The translations under genes were made by a program, and so were the position numbers. A stretch of 64,000 nucleotides of DNA. It comes from SELP01 sp035969385 (GTDB lineage: Bacteria; Pseudomonadota; Alphaproteobacteria; Rhodobacterales; Rhodobacteraceae). Of the stretch, positions 16,603-25,819 are shown in pieces. Below the pieces are notes generated by a model. The model did no database searches and was not told the DNA's origin. It saw nothing but the letters and a program-made list of their open reading frames with translations. Positions within the stretch are counted from its first letter, which is position 1, and every line of letters starts with the position of its first letter. Where the stretch lies: NCBI RefSeq assembly GCF_035969385.1, contig NZ_JAYKKJ010000008.1, positions 127,796-191,795 of the forward strand, in the 5' to 3' direction.

Positions 16603-17321
16603 CACCAATCCCCCAGCGCCTGCTGCCAGAGGGTCAGCGCCGCGACCGCCGCCGTGTCGGCCCGCAGGATACGAGGCCCGAGGCTGACCGGGTGGGCGAA
16701 GGGCTGCGCGCGCAGGCGCTTGCGCTCCGCCTCGGAAAACCCGCCTTCGGGACCGATCAGGATCGCCCAGGGGCCCGGCCCAGCATCGCGCAGCACCTGC
16801 CCGGCGCCAACTAGCGCCTCGTCACAGAACATCAATTGCCGCCCCGCGGGCCAGTCGGCCAGCAGGCGGTCAAGTTTCACCGGCTCGGCCACCTCGGGCA
16901 CATAGGTGCCGCCGCATTGTTCCGCCGCTTCGACCGCGTGGGCCTGAAGCCGGTCTACCCGGACCCGTTCCGAATTGGTGAAATCGGTCAGCACCGGCAG
17001 GATGCGGGCCGCGCCCATTTCGGCGGCCTTTTCAACGATGAAATCGGTCCGCGCTTTCTTGATCGGCGCAAAACACAGCCACAGGTCCGGGGGCATTTGC
17101 AGGGGTCGGGTCTGGGCAAGACAGGTCAGCGCGCCGCCCCGTTTGCCCGCCTCTGCCACCTCGACATCCCATTCCCCGTCGCGCCCGTTGAACAGCGACA
17201 GGACCGTCCCCACGGCCAGCCGCATCACCCCGAACAGATAATGCGCTTGATCCCGTTCCAACAGAACGGTTTGCCCTTTGCCCAAGGGCTGATCTACATA
17301 CAGTCGAACCTTCGATGCCAT
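16602..17321 (-). CDS. rsmE: 16S rRNA (uracil-1498-N3)-methyltransferase RsmE
   Basis: 239 residues of the SPOUT class; methylates U1498 of 16S rRNA using SAM. Motifs: RDQAHYLFGVMRL near the N-terminus, the C-terminal knot with LIGPEGGFSEAE and SLGPRILRADTAA. Start at 17321 (MASK); a second in-frame ATG at 17333 would abut the ubiA start. First gene of a four-gene operon leading to gshA. Divergent from ubiA with only 12 bp between start codons. Confidence 0.95.
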   Translation of the reverse strand: MASKVRLYVDQPLGKGQTVLLERDQAHYLFGVMRLAVGTVLSLFNGRDGEWDVEVAEAGKRGGALTCLAQTRPLQMPPDLWLCFAPIKKARTDFIVEKAAEMGAARILPVLTDFTNSERVRVDRLQAHAVEAAEQCGGTYVPEVAEPVKLDRLLADWPAGRQLMFCDEALVGAGQVLRDAGPGPWAILIGPEGGFSEAERKRLRAQPFAHPVSLGPRILRADTAAVAALTLWQQALGDW

Positions 17322-17333
17322 GAGGCGGACCAT

Positions 17334-18293
17334 ATGACCGAAGCAAAGCCGACGCCAGAGGGACAAGTTGCCGATGCAGTCGCCGGAAACTGGGTGGACA
17401 CAAAGGCCCCCGTCGCCGCCCGGCCCTTTCTGCGGCTGAGCCGGGTTGACCGGCCCATCGGGACCTGGCTGCTGTTTATTCCCTGCCTCTGGGGGTTGGG
17501 TCTGGCCAGCTTGTCGACGGGCCGGTTCGGGGCGCATGACCTTTGGACGGTGGCCGGGTGCGGGCTGGGCGCGCTTCTCATGCGCGGGGCCGGCTGCACC
17601 TGGAATGACATTACTGACAGGAATATCGACGGGTCCGTCGCGCGGACGAGGTCACGGCCCATCCCGTCCGGTCAGGTCACGGTCCGGGGGGCACTGGTCT
17701 GGATGGTGGTGCAGGCGCTTATCGCCTTTGTGATCCTTCTTACATTCTATCCGACAGCCATCTGGCTGGGCATCGCGGCGCTTCTTCCGGTCGCGATCTA
17801 CCCCTTTGCCAAGCGGTTCACCTGGTGGCCGCAGATCTTCCTAGGGCTGGCCTTCAACTGGGGGGCCTTGCTGGCATGGGCCGCGCATACCAACAGCCTG
17901 GGCTGGCCAGCGGTGGGGCTTTACCTTGGCGGCATCTTCTGGACCCTGTTTTACGACACGATCTATGCCCATCAGGACGCCGAGGATGACGCCCTGATCG
18001 GGGTGAAATCCACCGCCCGCCTGTTCGGCGACAACAGCCCCCGCTGGCTGCGCCGGTTCCTGATCGGCACGGTTATCATGTTGGGTGCCGCGACCCTGAC
18101 CGCGACGATCGACCGGTCGGTGCTGTCGCTGGTTGTGGCGGTCTGCGGAATATGGGCGATGGGTTGGCACCTGATGGCCCAATTGGCCCGTTTCAATCCG
18201 GAAGATGGTGCCGGATTGTTGCGCCTATTCCGGTCGAACAGGAACGCCGGATTGATCCCTGTGCTGTTTTTCGCCGCCGCCTGGTTCCTTTGA
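17334..18293 (+). CDS. ubiA: 4-hydroxybenzoate polyprenyltransferase
   Basis: 319 residues, inner-membrane prenyltransferase that attaches the polyprenyl tail to 4-hydroxybenzoate in ubiquinone synthesis. Both aspartate motifs are present: NDITDRNIDG and DTIYAHQDAEDD. Eight or nine membrane segments. A polyprenyl diphosphate synthase that could supply its substrate is encoded at 33.6 kb. The start is 12 bp from the rsmE start on the other strand, so each promoter must lie in or next to the other gene. Confidence 0.95.
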   Translation: MTEAKPTPEGQVADAVAGNWVDTKAPVAARPFLRLSRVDRPIGTWLLFIPCLWGLGLASLSTGRFGAHDLWTVAGCGLGALLMRGAGCTWNDITDRNIDGSVARTRSRPIPSGQVTVRGALVWMVVQALIAFVILLTFYPTAIWLGIAALLPVAIYPFAKRFTWWPQIFLGLAFNWGALLAWAAHTNSLGWPAVGLYLGGIFWTLFYDTIYAHQDAEDDALIGVKSTARLFGDNSPRWLRRFLIGTVIMLGAATLTATIDRSVLSLVVAVCGIWAMGWHLMAQLARFNPEDGAGLLRLFRSNRNAGLIPVLFFAAAWFL

Positions 18294-18322
18294 TTGCACA
18301 CCGGGGCCGCAGGGCCTAAGGA

Positions 18323-20263
18323 ATGGCTGGTTCCAACAAGAAGCTGGTCCGTATGCGCCTGTCCGCCCTGTTCCTTCGTATCGCCGTCTTTGTCGCGGCT
18401 GCCCTCATTACCTGGGGCGCTGCACGTGTTTCGGTGACGGTTCTGGAACAGCGTTCGACGGTTGCCGTGCAAGAGGCGCTTCTGGACGAGGGGCAGGAAT
18501 GGCCCACGGTCATTGCCGACGGGTTGCAGATCATCCTTGAGGGCGAGGCCCCGAGCGAGGCCGCCCGGTTCCGCGCCATGACCATTTCCGGCCGGATCGT
18601 CGACGCCAGCCGCGTCATCGACAACATGCATGTGACCGATCCCGAAGGGCTGGCACCGCCGTCCTTCGCCATCGAAATTCTACGCAACGACAGCGGCGTT
18701 TCCCTGATCGGCCTGATACCGGCAGCCACGGACAGGGACGCCCTGTCGGCCCGCATTGCCCGGATCGCAGACGGCCAGCCTGTCACCGATCTTCTGGAAA
18801 GCGCCGATTACCCGATGCCGGACAACTGGCGGCCAGCGCTGAACTATGCGGTCGATGCATTGGCGCAGCTTCCCCGGTCGAAGATCTCTGTTGCGGCGGG
18901 CCGGGTCGAAATTACCGCGATTTCCGACAGTGCCGACCAGAAACGGCTGCTTGAAGCCCGGCTTAGCCGCGAAGCCCCCGATGGTGTGCGCCTTGCCCTG
19001 CAGATCACTGCGCCGCGCCCGGTCATCTCTCCCTATATCACCCGCTTTACCGTGGATGCGGACGGCGCCCGTTTTGCCAGCTGCACCGCCGACACGGAAG
19101 AGGCGCGGGGCAAGATCGTTGCCGCCGCGACCGCCGCCGGACTGGTGGGGCGTGTCAACTGCACGCTGGCGCTTGGCGTGCCGTCGGCCACGTGGTCCGA
19201 CGCGGTATCCTTGTCCATCGGCGCGGTTGCCGAACTGGGCGGAGGCACAGTGACGATCTCGGACGCGGATATCGCGCTCGTGGCGCCGGAAGGCACCGAT
19301 CAGGCGCTGTTCGACAGGGTCGTCGGCGCATTGGACAATGACCTTCCCGACCTGTTTGCACTGGACGCGACCCTGCCGGTCGCGCCCGAGGCCGACGAAC
19401 AGGGCCCTCCAGAATTCACCGCGACCCTGAGCCCCGAAGGGTTGGTGCAACTGCGCGGCAAGATTTCCGACGACCTGATGAACCAGACAGTCGAGAACTA
19501 TGCCCAAGCGAGGTTTGGCCGGGATGCGGTGCGCATGGGAACGCTTGTGACCGATGGCCTGCCCCGCGGCTGGGCCGTGCGTGTTCTGGCCGGTATCGAA
19601 GGGCTGTCCTACCTGTCGAATGGATCGGTCGTGGTATCCCCTGAAAACCTGACCCTGCGCGGCAATACCGGCGACCCGGACGCCAGCGCCGAGGTGTCGC
19701 GTCTGCTAATCGAGAAACTGGGCGAAGCCGCGCAATTCAGTGTCGATGTCACCTATGTCGAGGCGCTGGACCCCATCGCTGCCTTGCCAACGCCGGAAGA
19801 ATGTATCGCCCAGATCGGCATCGTGACGGCGGAACGGAAGATCCTGTTTGATCCGGGATCGGATTCGCTGACAGCCGACACCCAGCCGGTGATCGACGAT
19901 ATTGCAGAGGTGTTGCGGGCCTGTCTGGACATCCCGATGGAGATCGCAGGCTATACCGACAGCCAGGGCCGCGAGGAAATGAACCTTGCCCTGTCCAAGA
20001 ACCGGGCCGAGGCGGTGCTGACCGCGCTGCGCGCGCGCCGCGTGCCAACCGGCGGCTTTGTGGCCAATGGCTATGGCGAAGCGGACCCGATTGCGGATAA
20101 TGAAACCGAAGAGGGCCGCGAGGCGAACAGGCGGATTGAATTCCGCCTGATCCAGCCAGAGCCGACCCCGGAAGAACAGACCGCGCTGGAAGCGGCGGAA
20201 GACGCACCAGCCGAGGACAGCAGCGAAGACGCCCCGCAAGATGCGGAAAGCACGGCGGAATAA
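18323..20263 (+). CDS. Large OmpA-family envelope protein with BON-like repeats
   Basis: 646 residues. One membrane helix at about 13-35 keeps it in the inner membrane facing the periplasm. Residues 40-480 contain several repeats resembling BON or BON-like modules (for example the phrase GLQIILEGEAPSEAARF and later repeats with PRGWAVRVLAGIEGL). The C-terminal OmpA domain (about 505-615) has FDPGSDSLTADT, GYTDSQGREEMNLALSKNRAE, and ANRRIEFRL, which bind peptidoglycan. The last 35 residues are acidic and low-complexity. Followed by a coiled-coil membrane protein likely in the same operon. Confidence 0.85.
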   Translation: MAGSNKKLVRMRLSALFLRIAVFVAAALITWGAARVSVTVLEQRSTVAVQEALLDEGQEWPTVIADGLQIILEGEAPSEAARFRAMTISGRIVDASRVIDNMHVTDPEGLAPPSFAIEILRNDSGVSLIGLIPAATDRDALSARIARIADGQPVTDLLESADYPMPDNWRPALNYAVDALAQLPRSKISVAAGRVEITAISDSADQKRLLEARLSREAPDGVRLALQITAPRPVISPYITRFTVDADGARFASCTADTEEARGKIVAAATAAGLVGRVNCTLALGVPSATWSDAVSLSIGAVAELGGGTVTISDADIALVAPEGTDQALFDRVVGALDNDLPDLFALDATLPVAPEADEQGPPEFTATLSPEGLVQLRGKISDDLMNQTVENYAQARFGRDAVRMGTLVTDGLPRGWAVRVLAGIEGLSYLSNGSVVVSPENLTLRGNTGDPDASAEVSRLLIEKLGEAAQFSVDVTYVEALDPIAALPTPEECIAQIGIVTAERKILFDPGSDSLTADTQPVIDDIAEVLRACLDIPMEIAGYTDSQGREEMNLALSKNRAEAVLTALRARRVPTGGFVANGYGEADPIADNETEEGREANRRIEFRLIQPEPTPEEQTALEAAEDAPAEDSSEDAPQDAESTAE

Positions 20264-20281
20264 CACAAGGGACGACGGGAC

Positions 20282-20608
20282 GTGAACAGAGCCGAAACGA
20301 TCTTTGCGATGGCCATCATCCTATTCGTGGCCTTTTGCCTTGGGTGGTTTGCCAGCTGGCTGGTGAACCGCTTTACCCGCGTCACAAAGGCCGAGATTGG
20401 TGAATTGGACCGCATGGCCCAATCTCTGCACGAGGCCGAGGAAACCCGCGATCAGGCGATCATCTACCTGCAACAGCGCGAGGCAGAGATCACCAACCAG
20501 CTGACCCAGACCGAGGCCGAACTTCGTGCCGCGATGGATGGTTTGCGGGACGCACGGCATGAAGCCGAAGAACTGCGCAGCTATATCGAACGCAACAACA
20601 TGGGCTAG
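20282..20608 (+). CDS. Small membrane-anchored coiled-coil protein
   Basis: 108 residues starting with GTG (GGGACGGGAC just upstream). One N-terminal membrane helix (residues 8-28), then a continuous charged coiled coil rich in Glu, Ala and Gln (residues 38-105). It follows the OmpA-like gene by 18 bp, suggesting a shared transcript and perhaps a shared envelope role. No enzyme motif. Its stop overlaps the tsaC stop tail-to-tail. Confidence 0.8.
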   Translation: MNRAETIFAMAIILFVAFCLGWFASWLVNRFTRVTKAEIGELDRMAQSLHEAEETRDQAIIYLQQREAEITNQLTQTEAELRAAMDGLRDARHEAEELRSYIERNNMG

Positions 20609-21564
20609 GCCGGGCGCGGCGCCGCCGCCCGTTTCAGCCGATCGTTGATTGCCCGCCCCAGCCCGTGGTCGGGGATCGGGGCCACAGCAATCCGCTCTGC
20701 CCCCATTGCATCCAGCCGGTGCAGGCAATCGAATAGATGGGCCGCCGCCTCGGTCAGGTCGCCGCTCTCAGACAGGCTCAGGTCGCCCGCGACGGGGCCG
20801 AACCCCAGCATCACCTCTCTCTGTTCAGGCACCGTCGCGTTCAGCCGAATCGCGCCGCGCGGGGCGTAATGCGACGTGAGCAGCCCCGGCGCCTTGGGCG
20901 CGTGATCGTCGCTGATCGGCCCGGCCTCCAACGCTTTTCCAAGGCAGGCCTCGATCGCCTCGGACGGGAGACCGCCCGCCCGCAACAGGCGGGGCGACCC
21001 GGCGCAATCGACGATGGTGCTTTCGACCCCCACGGCGCAGGCCCCGCCATCGACCACCGCGTCGATCCGCCCGGACAGGCCGGACAGGACATGGGCCGCC
21101 GTGGTCGGGCTGACCCGTCCCGAAGGATTTGCAGAGGGGGCCGCGACAGGCCCGCCAAAGGCCCGCAGCACCCCCTGGGCCACCGGATGATCCGGCACCC
21201 GGATCGCAAGGGTATCAAGCCCCGCGGTGACCAGTTTCGAGATGCCCGCGCTGTCGCGCACCGGCAGAACGATGGTCAGGGCGCCCGGCCAGAAAGCCTG
21301 TGCCAGCATCCGCGCCTCGCGGTTGAAGATGACAAAGCGTTCTGCGGCGTCGAGATCCGGCACATGCACGATCAGCGGGTTGAAACTGGGCCGCCCCTTG
21401 GCGGCGTAAATTCCGGCGACCGCGCGATCATTCCGTGCGTCTGCGCCCAGCCCGTAGACCGTTTCGGTCGGAAAGGACACAAGGCCCCCTGACCCAAGCA
21501 GCGCCGCCGCCCGCGCCAACCCGGCCGCGTCCGCGGCAAGATGTTCGGTTGCTTTCAAAGTCAT
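20605..21564 (-). CDS. tsaC: L-threonylcarbamoyladenylate synthase (Sua5/YrdC family)
   Basis: 319 residues, so the long Sua5 form with a C-terminal Sua5 domain. Makes threonylcarbamoyl-AMP from threonine, bicarbonate and ATP for the t6A37 modification of tRNA. Motifs: SFPTETVYGLGADARN, AKGRPSFNPLIVHV, and PSANPSGRVSPT; HYAPRG in the Sua5 domain. Divergent from the acyl-CoA dehydrogenase with 95 bp between starts. Confidence 0.94.
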   Translation of the reverse strand: MTLKATEHLAADAAGLARAAALLGSGGLVSFPTETVYGLGADARNDRAVAGIYAAKGRPSFNPLIVHVPDLDAAERFVIFNREARMLAQAFWPGALTIVLPVRDSAGISKLVTAGLDTLAIRVPDHPVAQGVLRAFGGPVAAPSANPSGRVSPTTAAHVLSGLSGRIDAVVDGGACAVGVESTIVDCAGSPRLLRAGGLPSEAIEACLGKALEAGPISDDHAPKAPGLLTSHYAPRGAIRLNATVPEQREVMLGFGPVAGDLSLSESGDLTEAAAHLFDCLHRLDAMGAERIAVAPIPDHGLGRAINDRLKRAAAPRPA

Positions 21565-21659
21565 GACGTGGCGTTCCTGTTGCGGGCTCAGGCCGGGTTG
21601 TTACCTTCAAAGCCGTTTCCACACCAGAGACTTGCAACCATTCGCAGGACATTACCGCC

Positions 21660-23363
21660 ATGCCGTTCCGTTCACCGATCGACGACTATCGCTTTATCCT
21701 GAACCATGTTGCCGGATACGGGCAGGTCACCGCGACCGACCGGTTTGCCGAAGCCGGGGAGGACATGGCCGATGCGATCCTGACCGAGGCAGGCCGCATG
21801 TGCGATGAGGTTCTGGCCCCGCTGCAACGCAATGGCGACCAGCAGGGCGCGGTTCTGGAGAACGGGGTCGTGCGCACCTCGCCCGGGTTTGCGGAAGGCT
21901 ATCGCGCCATCGCCGAAGGCGGCTGGATCGGCATGGCCGCCAGCCCCGATCACGGCGGCATGGGCCTGCCCATGGCCCTGACCACGGCGGTCAACGACAT
22001 GATGTCGGGCGCCTGTCTTGCCCTGCAACTGAACCCGTTGATGAGTCAGGGGCAGATCGAAGCGCTGGAACACCACGCCAGCGACGAGATCAAGGCGCTG
22101 TATCTGCCAAAGATGATATCGGGCGAGTGGTGCGGCACGATGAACCTGACCGAACCGCAGGCGGGGTCGGACGTGGGCGCGCTGCGTACCAAGGCAGAGC
22201 CGAACGGCGACGGCACCTATGCCATCACCGGGCAGAAGATTTTCATCAGCTGGGCGGACAACGATTTTTCGGAAAACGTCTGCCACCTTGTCCTTGCCCG
22301 CCTGCCCGACGGGGTGCCCGGCACCAAGGGGATCAGCCTTTTCATGGTGCCGAAACTGATCCCCGATGCAGAGGGCAACCCGGGCGAGCGCAACTCCCTG
22401 CGCGTGGTCAGCCTTGAACACAAGATGGGTCTGCAGGGGTCGCCAACCGCGGTGATGGAATATTCCGGCGCGACCGGCTGGCTGGTGGGCGAACCCCACG
22501 CCGGCATGGCCGCGATGTTCACCATGATGAACAACGCCCGGCTGGGCGTCGGGACTCAAGGGATTGGCGCCGCCGAAGGGGCCTATCAACACGCGCTGGC
22601 CTATGCGTTGGACCGCAAGCAGGGCCGCGTCGGCGGCACCGGCGCCATTATCGAACACCCAGACGTGCGTCGGATGCTGGCCACCATGAAGGCCGAGATT
22701 TTCACCGCCCGATCCATCGCGCTGGCCAACGCCGTGGCCATCGACATGGCCCATGCCACGGGCGATGGCAGCTGGACCGCCCGCGCCGCCCTGCTGACCC
22801 CGATTTCCAAGGCCTTCGGCACCGATATTGGCTGCGAGGTCGCGAGCATGGGCATTCAGGTTCACGGCGGAATGGGGTTTATCGAGGAAACCGGCGCCGC
22901 CCAATACCTGCGCGATGCGCGCGTGACCGCGATCTATGAAGGCACGAACGGCATCCAGTCGATCGACCTTGTGGGCCGCAAGATGATGGACGGGGGCGAG
23001 GCCGCAAGCCGCCTGCTTGACGAGATCGAGGCCGGGGCGGAAGCCGCCCGTACCACCCACGGCGCCCTCGCCGAAGCAGTCTGGCAGGCAACCGAATCCC
23101 TACGTGAGACGACCGAGTGGCTGGTGGAGCAGGATATGGGGGACCGGCTGGCCGGGTCGGTTCCCTACCTTCGTGCCTTCGCGCGGGTTCTGGGCGGACA
23201 CTACCACCTGACCGCGGCCATGGCCGAACCGGACGGTGCGCGGGACCGGCTTGCCACCTTCTACATTCGCCGGTTGCTGCCGGAACATGCGGGGCTTCTG
23301 GCGCATGTGCGCGAAGGCGCGGCGGACCTTATGGCAATCACCCCTGACGACCTGTCGGCCTGA
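21660..23363 (+). CDS. Acyl-CoA dehydrogenase, long form with C-terminal extension
   Basis: 567 residues, longer than ordinary acyl-CoA dehydrogenases (about 380-400). Flavoprotein desaturating an acyl-CoA. FAD/substrate motifs GTMNLTEPQAGSDVG and HKMGLQGSPTAV; the catalytic base is Glu427 in YEGTNGIQ; a C-terminal domain of about 130 residues follows. This architecture is shared with DmdC, the methylmercaptopropionyl-CoA dehydrogenase of marine roseobacters, but several paralogues have it, so substrate remains open. Its stop overlaps the next start (TGATG). Electrons would pass through ETF to the ETF-QO at 29.3 kb. Confidence 0.9.
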   Translation: MPFRSPIDDYRFILNHVAGYGQVTATDRFAEAGEDMADAILTEAGRMCDEVLAPLQRNGDQQGAVLENGVVRTSPGFAEGYRAIAEGGWIGMAASPDHGGMGLPMALTTAVNDMMSGACLALQLNPLMSQGQIEALEHHASDEIKALYLPKMISGEWCGTMNLTEPQAGSDVGALRTKAEPNGDGTYAITGQKIFISWADNDFSENVCHLVLARLPDGVPGTKGISLFMVPKLIPDAEGNPGERNSLRVVSLEHKMGLQGSPTAVMEYSGATGWLVGEPHAGMAAMFTMMNNARLGVGTQGIGAAEGAYQHALAYALDRKQGRVGGTGAIIEHPDVRRMLATMKAEIFTARSIALANAVAIDMAHATGDGSWTARAALLTPISKAFGTDIGCEVASMGIQVHGGMGFIEETGAAQYLRDARVTAIYEGTNGIQSIDLVGRKMMDGGEAASRLLDEIEAGAEAARTTHGALAEAVWQATESLRETTEWLVEQDMGDRLAGSVPYLRAFARVLGGHYHLTAAMAEPDGARDRLATFYIRRLLPEHAGLLAHVREGAADLMAITPDDLSA

Positions 23364-24400
23364 TGTCGGGCGCGGGCATCCGCTATCCCTTCGATACACC
23401 GCCGGACCAGGGCACGGCGGTTGAAGTGGCCGAAGGCGTCCTGTGGCTGCGCCTGCCGCTGCCGATGGCGCTGGACCACGTGAATGTCTATGCGCTGGAC
23501 GATGGCGACAGTTGGACCGTGATCGACACCGGGTTTGACAGCCGCAAGAGCCGCGCGATCTGGGAAGCGGCCCTGTCCGGCCCGCTATCGGGCAAACCCG
23601 TGAACCGGGTTGTCGTCACCCATCATCACCCCGATCATGTCGGGCTTGCCGGGTGGTTCGTGGCGCGGGGCGCGGAACTGGTCATGCCGCGCACCGGCTG
23701 GCTGATGGCGCGGATGCTGACGCTGGACGAACAACCCGCCTATCCGCCCGAGACCGTCGATTTTTACCGTCGGTCGGGCATGGCCGCCGAGGTTCTGGAA
23801 AAGCGGCAGACCGAGCGCCCCTTCAACTTTGCCGACTGCGTGCATCCGTTGCCCTTGGGCTATACCCGCCTGCAAGAGGGTGGAACGATCCACATGGGTG
23901 GCCGCGACTGGGTGATCCGCATGGGCAACGGCCACGCGCCGGAACATGCAACCTTCTGGAGTGTCGACGGCGATCTTGTCATCGGGGGCGACCAGATCCT
24001 GCCGTCGATCAGCCCCAACCTTGGCGTCTACCCCACCGAACCCGAGGCCGATCCCGTCGCCGAATGGCTGGAAGCCTGCGAACGGCTGTCCGCCTTTGCG
24101 ACCGAGGGGCAGTTGGTTCTGGGTGGGCACAAACTGCCCTTCACGGGCCTACCGACACGGATGCGCCAGTTGATCGACAACCATCACGGGGCGCTTGACC
24201 GGCTTGAACAGCATCTCGAAACACCCCGTCGTGGCGGTGACTGCTTCCTGCCCCTGTTCAAACGGGAAATCGGCGGTGGTGAATACGGCCTTGCCCTTGT
24301 CGAATCCGTGGCCCACCTGAACCATCTGCACCAGACCGGGCGCGCGCGCCGCTGGCTGTCAGACGACGGGGCCTATCTTTGGCAGGCGGCGTCGGACTGA
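23363..24400 (+). CDS. MBL-fold metallo-hydrolase (beta-lactamase-like)
   Basis: 345 residues. Zinc-site signature THHHPDHVG, then NGHAPEH and further metal positions; the last 90 residues look like the winged-helix tail of LACTB2-type hydrolases. Likely a thioester, lactone or phosphodiester hydrolase. It is translationally coupled to the acyl-CoA dehydrogenase, which suggests action on a CoA intermediate of the same pathway. Confidence 0.9.
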   Translation: MSGAGIRYPFDTPPDQGTAVEVAEGVLWLRLPLPMALDHVNVYALDDGDSWTVIDTGFDSRKSRAIWEAALSGPLSGKPVNRVVVTHHHPDHVGLAGWFVARGAELVMPRTGWLMARMLTLDEQPAYPPETVDFYRRSGMAAEVLEKRQTERPFNFADCVHPLPLGYTRLQEGGTIHMGGRDWVIRMGNGHAPEHATFWSVDGDLVIGGDQILPSISPNLGVYPTEPEADPVAEWLEACERLSAFATEGQLVLGGHKLPFTGLPTRMRQLIDNHHGALDRLEQHLETPRRGGDCFLPLFKREIGGGEYGLALVESVAHLNHLHQTGRARRWLSDDGAYLWQAASD

Positions 24401-24480
24401 CATTCCGGTGAACGTCGCGCCCGTCACTGGACAGCGCACCCCATAGGGTATTGGATACCCCAAACCGCCGGGGAGCCCTG

Positions 24481-24969
24481 ATGACCGATCCGAAACGAAC
24501 GACCCTGTCCATCGAAACCTCGGCCGAGGCGGTCGAGAATGCCATCCTGCCACGGGTTCACGAGGTGCATACCGATCCCGACAAGAAACCCGCCTGCACC
24601 GATGATCTGCCCAACACCATGCAGGCCCCGGTCGAGGCGAAAAGCCCGGCCCAATGGGCCTATGAACGGCTGATCCTCTATATCCAGAACTTTGAAAAGC
24701 AACTGGACGCGGATCAGGAGGTGGCGATGGGGTTCACCGGCGGCGATGCCGGGGTCATCCGGATCGAAGGGATGGGCTATTTCGACCCGGATATCCTGAC
24801 CTTCTATGGCAGCACCGACGACGGTATGAAGACCCAGCTTGTGCAGCATGTGTCTCAGCTCAACGTCATGTTGATGGCGCTTCCGGCGGAGGAGGAGCAG
24901 CAGGAACCCAATCGGATCGGGTTCCGCCTTGCGCGTGATCTGGAAGACGGGCCGGATGCGACAGGCTGA
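24481..24969 (+). CDS. DUF6173-like conserved protein
   Basis: 162 residues. The ATG at 24481 follows GGGGAG with good spacing; a TTG at 24451 is also in frame. N-terminal third is polar; the core (residues 58-150) has WAYERLILYIQNFEKQLD and FTGGDAGVIRIEGMGYFDPD, which I recognise as a family common in Rhodobacterales and named only by a DUF number. No catalytic residues evident; cytoplasmic. Confidence 0.75.
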   Translation: MTDPKRTTLSIETSAEAVENAILPRVHEVHTDPDKKPACTDDLPNTMQAPVEAKSPAQWAYERLILYIQNFEKQLDADQEVAMGFTGGDAGVIRIEGMGYFDPDILTFYGSTDDGMKTQLVQHVSQLNVMLMALPAEEEQQEPNRIGFRLARDLEDGPDATG

Positions 24970-25047
24970 CCCGCAAGGTGGGCGTGACAGGCCGCTCTGA
25001 ATCGTCTATTCACCCCGAAACAACTTGTCTTGCGAAGGAACACGACA

Positions 25048-25182
25048 ATGGCCGAACACAAGCACGGCAGCATGGACATCACTGTTCAGGAAAAGACCTT
25101 TAACGGCTTCATCACCTTCACCGTTCGCTCGGTCATCGTGATCCTTGTGGCTGTGGTTCTTCTGGCGCTGATCAACGCCTGA
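25048..25182 (+). CDS. aa3-type cytochrome c oxidase subunit IV
   Basis: 44-residue microprotein: a short polar N-terminus (MAEHKHGSMDITVQEKTF) and one membrane helix to the C-terminus. This matches the small subunit IV that caps alphaproteobacterial aa3 oxidases (Paracoccus, Rhodobacter). Its role there is accessory. GAAGGAA lies 8-9 bases upstream of the ATG. The other oxidase subunits are not in the window, so it is encoded apart from them. Confidence 0.88.
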   Translation: MAEHKHGSMDITVQEKTFNGFITFTVRSVIVILVAVVLLALINA

Positions 25183-25204
25183 TCCGACTGGTGAAGGGGT
25201 CATC

Positions 25205-25819
25205 ATGAAACGCCGCGCATTCATAGCTGGTTTGCCCGTATTCGTTGCCGCCTGTGGCGCCGAACGGGTTTGGGCCCCGGATGAGATCGTGACGGCCAAG
25301 GCCTATCGCCATGACGGGCCGCCGCGCCTGACCCTGATCACGATGAAGAACACCGGATCGGACAGCGGCGCCCATACGGCGTTGATGATCAATGCCAGCC
25401 AGCGGGTTCTTTGGGACCCGGCCGGTACTTTCAAGAGCGATTCAATTCCCGAACGGAACGACGTGCTGTTCGGGATCACGCCGTTGGTGGAGCAGTTCTA
25501 CATCTCCTACCACTCACGCGTGACGTACTACACGGTGATCCAGGAATTGGACGTGTCGCCCGAGGTGGCCGAAGCCGCGCTTCGGTCGGTCATGGCCTAT
25601 GGGGCCGTGCCCAAGGCCAACTGCACCCGCGCCACCAGCCAGATCATGCAGGGATTGCCGGGGTTCGGTGGCATCAAAGTCACCCTGTTCCCGAACAATC
25701 TTGCCGACCAGTTTGCGACCTATCCCGGTGTCCGCACCCGCGAATACCGCGAAAACGACAGCGACGATCGGACAGAAGCCGCCCAGACGATCAACGCGGC
25801 CCTTACCGAGGCGCAGTAA
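25205..25819 (+). CDS. Putative lipoprotein with His/Cys thiol-hydrolase-like pattern
   Basis: 204 residues. N-terminus MKRRAFIAGLPVFVAAC fits a lipoprotein signal with Cys17 as the modified residue. The mature part has a beta-rich core: His57 in GAHTALMI and Cys140 in ANCTRATSQ, spaced as in permuted NlpC/P60 (papain-like) hydrolases and DUF4105-type proteins. Inference: a cell-envelope thiol hydrolase or amidase. The next gene upstream is the oxidase subunit IV gene, 22 bp away. Its end overlaps azlD by 17 bp tail-to-tail. Confidence 0.7.
   Translation: MKRRAFIAGLPVFVAACGAERVWAPDEIVTAKAYRHDGPPRLTLITMKNTGSDSGAHTALMINASQRVLWDPAGTFKSDSIPERNDVLFGITPLVEQFYISYHSRVTYYTVIQELDVSPEVAEAALRSVMAYGAVPKANCTRATSQIMQGLPGFGGIKVTLFPNNLADQFATYPGVRTREYRENDSDDRTEAAQTINAALTEAQ

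Noticed and set aside
21672..23060. 462-codon minus-strand frame opposite the acyl-CoA dehydrogenase
   Set aside because: Low-complexity His/Gly/Arg product and complete overlap with a well-conserved gene.
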